From Rhytidiadelphus loreus (taxonomy: Eukaryota; Streptophyta; Bryopsida; Hypnales; Hylocomiaceae), in contig OX344763.1 in assembly GCA_947034895.1 (NCBI GenBank), forward strand, positions 33,169,025-33,233,024: 64,000 nucleotides of DNA. The letters are read 5' to 3'. A program made the translations under genes and the position numbers. Positions within the stretch are counted from its first letter, which is position 1, and each line of letters starts with the position of its first letter. The notes under the pieces were generated by a model. It was given only the letters and a program-made list of their open reading frames with translations, was not told the DNA's origin and did not search any database. This document shows positions 36,030-48,527 of the stretch, in pieces.

Positions 36030-36586
36030 GGGGGGGTCATTTAGAGTGTCCATTAGAAACCACGTGCAAACAAAACTTTGGACCCCTATATATTTTTTGA
36101 ATTTTAAATAAAACAAAATTAAAAAAATATGAATAGATTTTCCTACTTTGAAAGTTTATGTTTTGAATTATTGATATTTTTATTTGTTAATAATAATTAG
36201 TTACAAATTTTTGAAGTAAAAAGATACACTGTAGAACTGAAAAATAACTTTCACACCCCTATATTATACAAGAAAAAGTTGTCTAAAAAATGAACAAAAA
36301 AATCCTAAAAATAACTCATTATTGAAAGCTCATTTTGAGTTGAATATTGACTCAATGGTCATCTAAATATGTCCTCTATAATTATTTGAGTTGAAAAACA
36401 TGCCATTTTAGTTCATTTTCAACCTCTTCTAGAAATCATTTCATATTTTATTTGAGTTGAGGAGTTAGGCAATAGAAAGCTATAGTCATTATTAAACAAT
36501 GTTCAAAATTTTAGGTTGAAATTATAGTTGATTAGAAACCACTTGTTCGCATGTGGTTTGTTATAGTAGAACTAAGTGCACCCCCC
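36030..36586. mobile_element. TIR-like element bounded by G/C runs, about 556 bp
   Basis: Left GGGGGGTCATTTAGAG … AAACCACGTGCAAAC and right, reversed, GGGGGGTGCACTTAG … AAACCACATGCGAAC align with scattered mismatches over about 45 bp. No clear target duplication. Confidence 0.5.
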
Positions 36587-37380
36587 GAGGGGATACATCT
36601 TCAAGGAGTTGCCATTCTTGTTGTGATTAAAAAAAATATTACTTTTGCATCTTTGCTATTAAAACACTTAGAGCATCCACACCCATGGACATCCCCATAG
36701 GGATCTAAGTCTCCCACCTATAATTTGACTACAATCAAAAAGTGAACTAGCCCTTCATAAATAGGCTAGGCCACTCAACAATTGAGGGCTTGCAAGCTAC
36801 TATGTGGAGAATTTGTTATATAGTAAAAAATAATTGGTTTATAAATAAACTCTTTCTTGGTTGGAGGGTATATGCTCTCACAATGAAGATATGAGGGCAA
36901 CACATGTCTAATCTTGGGCCTCCATTGTGTGCAAGGGTGGAATAATGAAGTTGGTCCTCCAAATTGAATCTTGCTTGGAGCCTCTAAAACTAATCTTGTG
37001 TGTCATTTATCTTGAGGAAGGGTTAAGGTACTCTTAGGGCATCACCAATTTAGTCTCAAATTTGGCCCACCAATTATAGATCTAACTTTTAGTTGTTTTG
37101 AAATTAGAAGTTGAAATTTTTATCATTTGAAGTGTACTCAAAAGTACACTTCGGAGAGGTACAAGAAAACTCAAATTTAGACATTGAACAAAGGAAATAA
37201 CCCACATTATTAGTTAGCTAAATGAAAAAAAGATTATAGTGGTATTGGCAAATCTTGGTTATCACTGTACTTTGCACTCCAAATTGGTATTTTTCTCAAT
37301 GAATAGTGCATCCACCTATTGTCCACAATAGGTCAATCTAATAAACCATGACACAGGTCTGTCTGAAATAGGTCATTAGA
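36587..37380. other. spacer with hAT-MITE-like motifs
   Basis: TTAGAGCATCCACACCC (36,670) and TTAGGGCATCACCAA (37,037) resemble the GAGCATC ends of plant hAT MITEs, but no paired end was located. A 9-bp-arm hairpin AAGTGTACT/AGTACACTT is at 37,130-37,151. Confidence 0.3.
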
Positions 37381-38220
37381 TGTTTTATAGCTACTTTGGA
37401 GGGTCGTTTCAAACCGGTTCCCCATGTTGAGAACCAGTCATTGCTGAACAAAATTTTAAAATTTTAATTTAATTTAATTTAATTAATTAAAAATCATATT
37501 ATTATTATTCGATGCCATGCCATGTGAGTAGATTGTCGTGACGGAGTTCCCACAGTTTGGGAACACAAGGGAACTCACAGCCTTCTACACCAGGTGAATT
37601 TCATCTAATGGTACTTCTACCATAGACTGTTGATGGGATCCTGATTGATAATGTGTGTCTCTTGTCATTACAAATGAGTGAAAAGTTAGAAGTTTATTTC
37701 TAGAGCCAAAATTTGGACTGCATTGTTGGACAAACCTCTTGTTTGAGGTTCCATGGGCCGGAACAAACCCCACCCCACACCTCATGGGCCACCTGACATG
37801 GACTGAATTTGTTGTTCACTAAATGAACCCTTTCCACAAATGTCGTTGGAAAACCCACCCTGGCGGGATTGTCGGTTGGTTGGTTAGTTGTTCCTAGGGG
37901 GCCCGGGCCCGGGACGAGGGGGGATCCCGCCATCCCGCCCAGGTGCTCTGTCCCCGTCGGAACCTGAACCAACGAGATGCATTTAACTTGCGACAGTCGC
38001 GATCATGGGATGTCTGACTGGACTTGGACACCATGATGCCATGGGCCGTGGGTTTTGTTTATGTGCATGCCTGACAATTAACTTGGGGCTATCATTGGGC
38101 CCCCACTAGCCCCCACGACAAACATCCGTCATCCGTGACAGTCACCAATGTTCCTGGAGAATCGCGCCCGGTGATAATTACCGTATGTGAAGGTATGATT
38201 CACCTCTCAGGTGACAAAAC
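37381..38220. other. GC-richer island, unidentified
   Basis: An 840-bp block of markedly higher GC with CCCGGGCCCGGG-type palindromes (about 37,900) and several short inverted repeats. Minus-strand frames of 66 and 90 codons show no domain. It may be an old insertion or a relict gene edge. Confidence 0.35.
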
Positions 38221-38751
38221 TGAAGTTCCATTTGTGAAAAAAAAATTAAAAAATTAAAAAATAATATGAAGTTTAGTCCATGGGATATTTTTAGGGGTCT
38301 ATGTCACCTCGCACCATTCACGAGATGACATGTGGCACTTTATTAGTGGTAAAAAGGACATAATTTATGTCGAAGTTGACCTTTGTGTAGAATGGTTACA
38401 ATAGAACTTTGTAAGTGATAGCTATGGAATTAGGCTCAAGTTCCCTTGTCCAAGAATCTCAAAGAACTCATCTTTGATGTGTATGTCTGGAATTGGATAT
38501 AGTGCAGGACCGGGCAATCAATACTCTATCACTTTAGAGAGGTCATTGCCTCATAGAAGTTCATCTTAGAGAAGTTATACTATAGTTCATTGTTAGCTGG
38601 TGGAATTGGAGAAAACAACAACTACAAGTTGTAATTTTAAACATCTATTGGGAAAAAATTGGTCGATTAATCTATTGGAAGTTTCTATTTGGAGTTAAAA
38701 ATTAGATAAAACAAGAGACTTGGTACTTGAAAAAACAATTCAATATGGGAA
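38221..38751. other. AT-rich spacer, no gene seen
   Basis: No open frame above noise and no recognised repeat boundary. Confidence 0.35.
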
Positions 38752-39620
38752 TTAACATCTAAAGTTTTTTCATGTTTAGAGGCCAAAGTTGCTTTTAAAA
38801 TTACTAGTCTTCAAAGCAAGGCAAAAATCTTCATCTATGTTTATTTCTTAACAAATCCAACTGTAGAATTTTGTAGTTAATTTGTCAAAGTACACCCTCC
38901 TAAAATTTCAGATTAAGCCAATTGCAAGATCATGATGCTTGGGTTTCTTAAAGAAGTATTTTTCAACTCTTTCCAAATGGTTAGATTTCATCTTTCAAAC
39001 ATTTTACCCAAAAATGTGTACATCCTACAACTTGTAATTCTTCATAATATGTTGAAGAAATAAGTTGGGAATACATATAAAAAATTTCAAAAAAAAAATT
39101 ATTTTGTGTTCATGCTTGAAAAAAATAGTAAGTAGAAAGAAGAAGGGAATGATTTAAAATGCTAAATTGCTAAGAATTTTAGTTATGGAATTGAAAAATG
39201 CCAATACCAATGGTTGTAATGTAGTTGTTATGAATAAGGTGCATCCTATGATTTTATTTTTTTCCAAAGATATTGAAAATTGAGTTAAATAAGGGACTTT
39301 GATAATTTATTTTAGAGTAGAGATTCTATAAATGCCCACAAACTAAAACTCCTCGCAAATTTTATCTCATTAATCCAAATGGAATGATTCAAAGCTTCCA
39401 TGTATATAAAAATCTAGAAAACTAAATTTCATATTTTATTTCTTAAAATATATTTTTTGGGATGCCCATGTTGCCCAGACTCTAGAAGAAACTACATATT
39501 AGACAATAACTTTTTAACCATGTAGTCAAAAGTTATGAAAATTGTGTACTCCTATCCACATATTGTGTGAAAATTTCAAAAAATTGAAATTAAAGTTCCA
39601 TTTGTAAATGGATGACCTAA
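38752..39620 (+). mobile_element. TTAA-family element, subfamily B copy
   Basis: Left end TTAACATCTAAAGTTTTTTC. The interior closely follows the 18.8-kb copy (AAATAGTAAGTAGAAAGAAG; CATCCTATGATTTTATTT; TAACTTTTTAACCATGTAGT; ATTGTGTGAAAATTTCAA). The right end is diverged and approximate. Confidence 0.65.
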
Positions 39621-40190
39621 AATGCTACTTGGTGCCAAAGGAAAATAGCTTGTAAAACTATAAAAAAAATCCCCTTCACCCATAATGCATTTGAAAATTA
39701 GTGTTTCCATCTTTGAATTTGTGATGAACAAGTTACCCCTAAGTGATTGGATTAAAGATAGTAATATTACTTTTGAAACTTTACAATTAATAACTATAAT
39801 TCCCAAATATCTATATATCATTGATTCATGTAAAGCACTCTTTCTTCTTTCTATTGACACAATAGATGATTTTTCTTGGAGTTTATTTGTAAAAACATCA
39901 GTAGGATAAAATGTACTTTTTGCAATATTTGTCATTCATCCAATGGATGCTTGAGTATTTAGGGTTCAGGATTATTGCACCTAAAATTTTCTACTTGAGC
40001 ATTTGAGTATGATTTCTATTATAAAATTGTTTAATTTTTTGGTATATTTTCTTTGGAGTCAAACAAAGAATTCATAGTCTTTTAGTCTAAGTTTTTTAGA
40101 CATCATGTGAATAAACTATGAATATTCAAATTGCAAAAAATAGGCATATCCAAAATCAATCATAATCTTTAAAGAACAAAGGCCCTTAAC
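39621..40190. other. AT-rich spacer, no gene seen
   Basis: Overlapping open frames on both strands (39,576-39,935 minus; 39,685-39,909 plus) lack domains and are probably chance. Confidence 0.35.
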
Positions 40191-41126
40191 CCCTAAAGGA
40201 CGAAGGCCTTTTTTTTTGCCATAAAACACTCAAAACTGCCATACCTATAACAAGGAGTAAAAAAAATTGAAAAATTGTTTTTTTTCATATATAACTGTAG
40301 GATCTTACACCTAACTAGTATGAGAGTGTGGAAAAAAATTCAGAATTTTTAACCGTTTAGATTGCAAGATATCGGTGTTTAAAGTGGAAAAAACAAGTTT
40401 TTCAGCACACTGCAGGACTAGATTTTTTGACTTTGAACATTTTTAACTTCAAATTTTTTCACTACACAGTTTTGAGCTTTAAATCTTTATAGTGGAAAAT
40501 TGAGTTGAGTGTCTAGGTAAAAAAAAAAATTATAAAAAAAATTTAATTATCATTCTTAAAAAAATTGTTAAGTAGAAGTAGGTATGAGATAGAAGGAAAA
40601 TCTAAAATATTCATATATTTTTTATGGAATTAAAATGCACTAATCCCAATGGTGAGATTTTTCTAGCAAGTAAATCAGACCACTGAAAAAAATAAAAATT
40701 TGAAAAATTGAAAAATTGCATTCAGAAATGAATCCTACAAGTTATTTTTTTCAAGAAGATGCTCTAACTGCCCCCAAAACAAGAATGTCCATAACTTTCT
40801 CATAACATATCCAAATGAAATGAATAAAAGCTTTCCGGATAGAAAAAAATATGATCTATGAGAAAAAATAATATTAAAAATAAAATTCAAATTTTTGTCC
40901 ATTTTTTTCTGGCTGCCCGAGCTGCCCGCCGTCCCCTCGTTTGAGCTTATTTGGTCATAACTATTGTTCCCGGGCACCGATTTTGAAAAAAATTATATTC
41001 CCACGAAGCTCAACAACTTTTCTACCTCCAAAAAAATTTCAAAAAATCAGGAGAAAATTTCAGCCCGTAGGTACGTGCCCAAAAACGCATTTGTCCCCCG
41101 AAGGGACAATGGTCCTTTAGGGGTTA
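40191..41126 (+). mobile_element. TTAA-family element, best-preserved copy (subfamily A)
   Basis: Left end TTAACCCCTAAAGGACGAAG and right end, reversed, TTAACCCCTAAAGGACCATT: 16 identical terminal bases including TTAA. About 936 bp. Interior is A/T-rich with GTAGGATCTTACAC, GGCTGCCCGAGCTGCCC and GGGCACCGATTTTG blocks shared with other copies. No transposase frame, so non-autonomous. TTAA duplication plus a CCC-type terminus is the rule for piggyBac; Sola elements also include TTAA-duplicating groups. Confidence 0.82.
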
Positions 41127-43655
41127 AACTACCTCCAAGGGACACCTAGGAATGGTTGTGCTTATTAGTCTTTTTGGACCCTTGTGGTCCATGGTTTAAT
41201 TCTTTCTATTATTCATTAAGTTCAATCACCTCGTTTGAAGAAAGAAACAAGAAACCTCGCCTGGGGACAACCCTAGAATAAATACCAAAGTATGGACAAT
41301 CACTTACTTCTTATTGAAGTTCTTGCATAATGTGACTCTCAAAATTTGCCACAACTATATAAGAAATCAGAATTTTAGAAATGAATTTGAAAGATTGAGT
41401 TATAAGTAGTGCACTATACATAGAATTGAGTTTCAAAAAAACATGAAATCAAATTTAGACCTACTTTAAATCAATGAATACCATGTACAAGCTAGTGTTA
41501 ATATTGTGGGCAACACTTATTGAATGTAGAATATAGTCAACAATAATCATACAACTCATAAGTCTCAAAGGTTTTTATAATTTTTTAGATAATTCCATTC
41601 TATGGTCATGACCTTCAATAATTTTGAGTTGTTCTTCAATCTCAATAGAAGGCATCCATTAGAGTCTCATAATTTATATAATTCAAGACTTTGCCATCAC
41701 AGACAATTAGTGGGTCTTTTGGCATAATCTACCATGTCTTATGTATTTGTTGCAATCCTCTCATGCTATCATTGTAAATATTAAATCATGTAGAAGACAT
41801 GATTAGTGTATTTATTAGTTTTTAGAAATTCAAGAATACTAAACAAAATATAACTATAATATAAAAATCTATGTGAAATACAAACTCCACCTTTTCAAAG
41901 AAATAAAATTCCAAAATTATTATACCTAGTAGTATAAGCAATTCCACAAAAAATATGATGTTTTTTGAGATTAGAAAAAACCCTACAGAAACTAGTCTAT
42001 TATCAAATGTTGGCCAATCCTCCCCCCCAAAATATAATCCATTGAAGACAACAAGGAAAAATTCCACAATAATTGAATTCACTACCAACCCAAGGATTTT
42101 AAAACTACAAAATTCTAAATACCATGGGGCAATGCCCATGTAGAAAACCACAAAAGTTCATTATTCATTCTACTCAAAGTGAAATAGAACAAAAGAATCC
42201 ATCTCTCGCGACCAACTTGGGGGCCCTATAGGGCCAAATTGCACAAATTGAAAATAAATCTCTACTTTTCACTAAAAAATTTTCATTTTTAATTAAAATA
42301 TGGACAAAGTTGTTAATTGGGATGAAAAAGTGAATGAATGTTATGAAAAATATTTTATGTTTCTCAAGATGGATGAATCTAGGAATGCAATGCTTCATCA
42401 AATGTTAAGTGATTTTCATTCTAGTTGTTTCAAAAAAATAAAAATAAAACTGCTCAAGCCCCTCCAATTGAGAAGCCTCCAAAATTTCATCTCCTATTGG
42501 GCCTTTAGGTGAAAACTTAGAGCATGTTTGAAATTTCAAAAAATTTAACTTTAGTCTTATCGTGAGGCTCAATAATGTATAGTCTATAAAAATGATGAAT
42601 TTTGAGTTTAAAGAAAGAGCCCTTGTAACCCATGAAACAAGGATTACAATTATGAAAGCCTAGGAGCACGAATCCATGAGTTTAGAAGATTATGCATCTA
42701 TATTATAGAAACTTTCCATGATTATAGGGTAACTATGTTATAGATACCGGTACCTATATAATTATGGGTGTCTATATTATAAGCACTTTGAATGATTGTA
42801 GGATATCTACTTATACACATGCTCTCATTTTCATGCTCATACACTAACATCATTACCCTTGAAACCAAAATCTTTTTCCCTATCCTCCATTCTTACCAAA
42901 AACAAATAATTAATTTATAATTAGATGATAAATGATTTCTAACTTCAAATATTTACACAAGGGATTTTGTTGTTACCACTTTAGATAAGTTTTAAAATAC
43001 TTAGAAAAAATACAAATGTAGGGTAGGCCTTACAAATTTGTCCTTTAAGATGTGTCAACTACAAAGAATAACTCAAATTCAAGTGCATGTAAGGTAATAG
43101 GTCTTCAAAATGACCAAATTCTTCAGATTGCTTCTATTAATAGAATATAGTATGATTAATGCAAAACTAAAGAATTGATTTATGTAAAAGTTCAATACTT
43201 GTTTCTACATGATGTAGACATAGTGCGAAGCTCCATGGGATGAAATTCAACCTTGAGATGAACAAAAAGAGAAAGGGCAATGTAGCACACAAGAAAAATT
43301 ATAAACAAATGAGAAACTATGATTGTTATGTTTTCAATTAATAGGAATATGGTATTGAATGTTCTATTTTCAAGTAGTGAGGAACACTTTTTTTAAATGT
43401 ATTGCATACCATTTATATACAAGAAGATTGTTTGGTGGATACATCACGGTCCATTTACAAAACTATGCCATGTGATTACTACATCAACTATGATACTAAG
43501 ATAGAGGCCTACTTGCTTTCACTTTCAAAAATTACAACTAAATGTCTAGCATTCCAAAACTTAAACAACTTGTCACGTTCAGTGCAGATTTCATTCTCCT
43601 ATCATTGAAAATTTACCATTACTCCAACCAATCCCAATTTCAATTCACCTAGTAA
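41127..43655. other. AT-rich spacer, no gene seen
   Basis: Holds a hydrophobic 109-codon minus-strand frame (41,822-42,151) that looks like low-complexity Phe/Ile/Leu, a C7 run (42,022) and a perfect palindrome GGCCCTATAGGGCC at 42,222-42,235. Confidence 0.35.
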
Positions 43656-44037
43656 GGTAGAACTACCCAATACCACCATCCACCTAATTCTGTCATCTAC
43701 AAGATCCTCCCAATTGCGTCAATGGCCCATCTATTATCACAATCTTTACAACCCTTTATCATGATGGCAATGCACTTGGGGAGCAAATACATCAACCCAC
43801 ACTTCACCAAGGGTTTGCTCATGCTTCAACAAGGATCTATTCACAGTTTAACATTGTAGCTTTGAAAAATCACAAAAAAAATTCACTTCTTGTCATAATG
43901 TCTTCATTCTTTTTGCAATTGACTTCTCTCAAACTTTTCAATCTTTAATAAATATGGGAGTTGACAATTAACTTCTCCAAAATACCTATAGTAGATAACA
44001 AATTTGTGTCATAATGGGTAGATCTACCTTACATAGT
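43656..44037 (-). mobile_element. AAGGTAGA-TIR element, copy 2 (inverted)
   Basis: Left AAGGTAGAACTACCCAATAC and right, reversed, AAGGTAGATCTACCCATTAT: 16-bp TIR with one mismatch. The reverse complement matches the 55.6-kb copy through its AACTTTTCAATCT-, ATCTATTCACAGTTTAACAT- and GCAATGCACTTGG-type segments. Confidence 0.75.
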
Positions 44038-47000
44038 TGCTTCTTGGACATGTTACCTTACATGTGGACAACAAAGTCCACAAAAAACTCACTAACAAAA
44101 ACCTTGTTATCTAACAACATTAACTTATTATTTACCACAAATGATCAATTTTTTACAATTTTTTTTGTCGAATCAATGACCCCAAATAATTGTAGCAAAG
44201 TTGATGCCTCAAAGTCTCCGCATTCAACTGAGGTGCGGCTGGAGCCTCCACCTTTCCCCGTTGACAAATAACTTTAGGCTCTTTTATTTTATCCAACGAG
44301 ATTGCTGCGTACTTTCTTGTGTTCAATGTCAACGCTTGCTGTTACTTGGAACCTTCCTTCTAAAACTATTCCAACAGCTGGAGTCTCGGGGCAAATTTCT
44401 TATAATTGAGCTAGATAATAGGATTGGAAACCCTAAATATGTTATATTTAGGGTTTCCATTTTGACCAAGTATTGAGCTGTGTCTGACAGCATTAACTTA
44501 CCACTGTTACAAATCACAAACGCACTATTCTATCTATAGAAATTGTATTTGTTTAGTTGAATTAGGAGCATATGACCCAACGTACATGCAATCATATTTG
44601 CAAAATTAATAAATGATTTCATCCCAACAAACTAATTTGATTAATAGATCTATTAGTTGGAAAGTTTATATATTGTTGAAAATTTAATTTGCAAGGGTAC
44701 AAATAAAGGATCATCGCCTATTGCAATCAACCCGTAAAGTTCCTTCCAAGCCGAAATGGGATTTGGCCAATTTGGGTATTTTAAAATGAAGTATTTGATT
44801 TGGATTTTTTTATTTTTTTATTTTTTAATCAGAAAAATAAAAAAACTTCGAGGGATTCTAATTTTTAGAAAGGTCAAATGATTAAAATTTTAAAATTAAT
44901 TTTTTTTCTTAACCCACCTTGGGTAGGAACATCATTTTGTCTTGAAAATTTGCATACTTCTTCCTAACTTGAGGCTCTTATCAAAATTGAAATTTTCAAA
45001 TCTTCTTTGTTGAAGGAAATTTGAGTTAAATTATAATTGATAGTCCTGCAAAGTGACATTGTTTAATCCTCACACAACAATAACAACGAAAACTATACTT
45101 TGAAATAAATGACTTGCAAATGTTAAATACAATTGTGAAGTAATACTTATACAATTACCGCTTAGTCATTTATTCGTAGGACACCAACTATTTTACTATC
45201 CACTATGTTTTTGCTCAAAACTACTAATCTTCTACAGACTTTGATGCTCATTGAAATCATTGCTCGTGCAATTGAACAATACTAGCTATCTCCTACATAT
45301 CATAACAATTGAGCACTTGTATACTTGTATAGAACTTCATTTTCTACCTTCTCATGCTGCTACAATCATATATGTGCTCTACTACAATTATACAAATGTA
45401 TTGCAATCATACATGCATCCTACAACACTATTTGGTTCCATTTTTTGTGATAGGAGTTCTCCATACTTTCTTTCTTCCTCAATTGCTACTTGACTTTTGT
45501 TTATGTACTCAAGCAATTTTATGATTAAATATCTGAAATGCAAGATAAGCGGACAATTGCCAATATGCAAAAAATAGGCCATAATTCTTTTGACTTTGCA
45601 CTCCTTCAATAATTTTTTGACTTCGTCTCATTTTTATGTAGCTTTGTCATTGCAATCTCAGATTTTTGCACCTTGTGGAGGAAAAAATGGCAAAAATCTC
45701 TACAATCTTGTACCAACTACCAAATAATTAATAATAATATAATCTTTAGATAACAAACAATAAGAACAACAAGAGGCAAAGGAAAGCACAATTTTGTGGT
45801 TGCAAGCAACGACAAAAGGAAAAGAAGTGAACAATCTTGTAGTAACAAACAACAACAAGAACAAGAGGCATGAACAACTATAGTTTTGCAACCTTCAATA
45901 AGAAAAATGACAAGGTGCATGTAATAGCAAGGAATGGAGGTATTACACTTAGGTCACTCTTGTAATAAAGAAGTGTCTCAAGGTTTAGAGAAATCCTAGA
46001 ATGAAAGACTAAACCCTCATCGCTTATCTTTGGGAGTTGTAGATTGATGCCATGTCACAATGTCTTTTATGACTTGTCACTAATGACTCTACTATAGCTA
46101 TTCTACTACTATAATATAATGGTTGTTTGATAACATATCCAATAATTGTTCAATAGAAAAATCCATAGTGTCAACTCGATTTTATCTCCTAGTCACATGT
46201 TAGTAAGTTCCAACCCTTTTTTTTACTTTCTGAGAAAGTGCCATGTATTATCTGGATGGCGATTACTTAAAATTTGGTGAAGCATTGTATTTCTACATTC
46301 ATCCATCTTTTGATCCAAAAAACACTTTTCAATCATATTCATGAATGCACTTTTTCATCTACATTTGGCGACTTCACCCACATTTTTAATGGAAATGAAA
46401 AATCTTTGGCAAAAAATAGACATTTATTCTGAAATGGTGCAATTTGGTCCCATAATGCCAAAAAAAGGGGCTAGTGAGTTCCACAGTGAAAGTCATGATG
46501 ACTATATTGAAAAGATTAGAATCCACATCCAACACTCCATCAATCAATAGACAGTAAATTGTCAATAGAGGCTCAAATCATCCCTTATATAGGGGACCTT
46601 AGATGCAAGGTTTCAAAAAATGATTGTGGTGCAACTATGAGCATGTAAATGTCATTGTAGGTCAAGAATGTTCTTTGTCAAAGTTGTATAATATTCATTT
46701 AGGATGATTAGTCATAGTTCAAGTGGTCACGATGGACAAGATTTCTACCAATGCCTACAATATGAAGGAATAAAGTAAGTTGACAAAACACTAGTCATTT
46801 TTGAATTATTTCTTGTAGAATGAAGAAGCTTTTAATTTAAATTCCAACAATGAAAACTTAAAGACAAACATCTAAAACATGTGGAAAAAAAATTCAAAAA
46901 CTTTGTGAGGGCAAATTTCAAGATAATAATGTTTATACTTAGAAAGCAATGGATATGTTTCAATTTTACTAGACATGGTTAGTAGAGTTTTGAATCCTCT

Positions 47001-47640
47001 TGGAATGAGATTTTTGCACTAAATTTTATTTTTTATCATTACATACTATCATATTAGTTATATACATGATAAATTTCATATTGACTATTGATAGTCTGAC
47101 AAATTCACTAGATTGTCAAATTTTTTCCAAAAATATTTGACCCCCCCTTCCTTGTAGTTGATCTTCAAAATCAATTTGCTAATACAAATACTTACGTTAT
47201 GTAATACTAATACATAATACTATATATGGAATACATATGGATATTGTATATGGAATATTAATATGATATGATGTATAGATTGTTGAACATAGGTAATGAT
47301 GCAGGATACAAAATACTAATACTAACGATATATGGATATAAATATATGTACTATGTCGATGTCCCATATTGATTGGATTCATAACAACTTCATAAAAATG
47401 TAAATATGGGATGGAGGTGGGTAATCAATTATTTTGCGAGTAATATAATTAATTCATGAGTGAGTGAGAAGTGGTAGATTGTCACTATCTCTTCATAAGT
47501 GGTAGGCACTACCAAGTGACAATGCATTGAACTTTGATGTTCACTTTGATACACAATATCATATACAAAATCACTTTTGTCTTTTTGAAAATGAAGTAGA
47601 AACTCATTGGAACTTCATAATTGAATGTTAGTAGAACTAG
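44038..47640. other. AT-rich spacer with a telobox hairpin
   Basis: Around 44,190-44,500 complexity and GC rise locally, but no domain was recognised. 45,700-45,900 is AAC/AAG-rich low complexity. Remaining sequence shows no gene. Confidence 0.35.
44426..44458. repeat. perfect hairpin made of teloboxes
   Basis: GGAAACCCTAAATAT, a GTT loop, then its exact reverse complement: 15-bp arms. Each arm contains AAACCCTAA, the plant telobox/interstitial telomere core. Confidence 0.9.
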
Positions 47641-47645
47641 GTCGT

Positions 47646-48060
47646 ATTGATTGCTTTAGTTATTGTTGGTCTTTGGTCACATGTCACTCTAGTGAATAAG
47701 ACTTTGTCTATCCTCAAGACTAATCTCATTATTGGTCTTTGGTCACTTGTCACTCTAATAAGTAAGCCTATGTCTATCCTCAAAAATAATCTTATTGTTG
47801 GTTTTTGGTCACCTATCACTCTAGTGTATAAGACTATGACTATCTTCAAGAATAATCTTATTGTTGGTCTTTGGTCGCTCTGTCACTCTAGAAAATAAGA
47901 TTATGCCTATCCTCATGAATAATCTTATTGATGGTCTTTGGTCATCTTGTCACTCTAGTGAATATGACTATGCCTATCCTCAAAAGTAATCTTATTGTTG
48001 ATCTTTGGTCACCTTGTCAATCTAGTGAATAAGACTATACCTATCCTTAAGAATAATCAT
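47646..48060 (+). repeat. 66-67-bp tandem array, six copies
   Basis: TCTTTGGTCAC-type cores at 47,670, 47,736, 47,802, 47,868, 47,935 and 48,002. Each unit also has CACTCTAGTGAATAAGACTA and TGCCTATCCTCAAnAATAA. The module is single-copy in the composite repeats at 28.5 and 58.0 kb, so it expanded locally. Confidence 0.92.
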
Positions 48061-48527
48061 GAACAACTCTATAACCTCAATTTTCATTCCTTTGCAATAA
48101 TTCAATTATTTGTATCTATTCCTAATGTAAAAAATTGTAAAAAATTGTAAAAATGTATATAGCAACGTGCTCAGAGACATGAGCTTTGAATACCAATTGT
48201 CAAGTTTTGTCTAATTCACAATATGAAATGTCTTAGGCAACATTAATTATTGAAGAGAATACACCACTTGGCATTCAAGGGTTGCCTAACATATGTATTG
48301 TGCATACTAACATATGTATTGTACATACTAACATGTTGCCCTTCATCAAAGTGATGTTTACAAGAATATAGTATGGTCACTATATTTACACATTTATGTA
48401 ACATCAATCAATGTCACTCTCAAGAGGTTTGATAGAGGTAAAAAAGTAAAGGGACGTGGTCCTATTTGACAACATTCAAATTACCATCACAAAAAATTAC
48501 CATTAAAGAATGTGCAACACTTGACAT
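48061..48527 (+). repeat. composite dispersed repeat, right part
   Basis: Continues in the same order as 58,020-58,450: AATCATGAACAAC…, ATTTGTATCTATTCC, AAATGTCTTAGGCAACATTA, TTGCCTAACATATG, GTCACTCTCAAGAGG, ATAGAGGTAAAAAAGTAAAG, ACCATCACAAAAAATTACCA. Confidence 0.75.

Noticed and set aside
39576..39935. Overlapping ORFs on both strands
   Set aside because: No recognisable domain, and they overlap the diverged end of a TTAA-family element; probably chance.
41822..42151. 109-codon hydrophobic minus-strand ORF resembling a membrane protein
   Set aside because: Composition is only what AT-rich DNA gives in that frame (Phe, Ile, Leu, Val); no motif, no splice context.
47646..48060. CRISPR-like array
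   Set aside because: Whole units repeat without unique spacers, and the context is a plant nuclear repeat.
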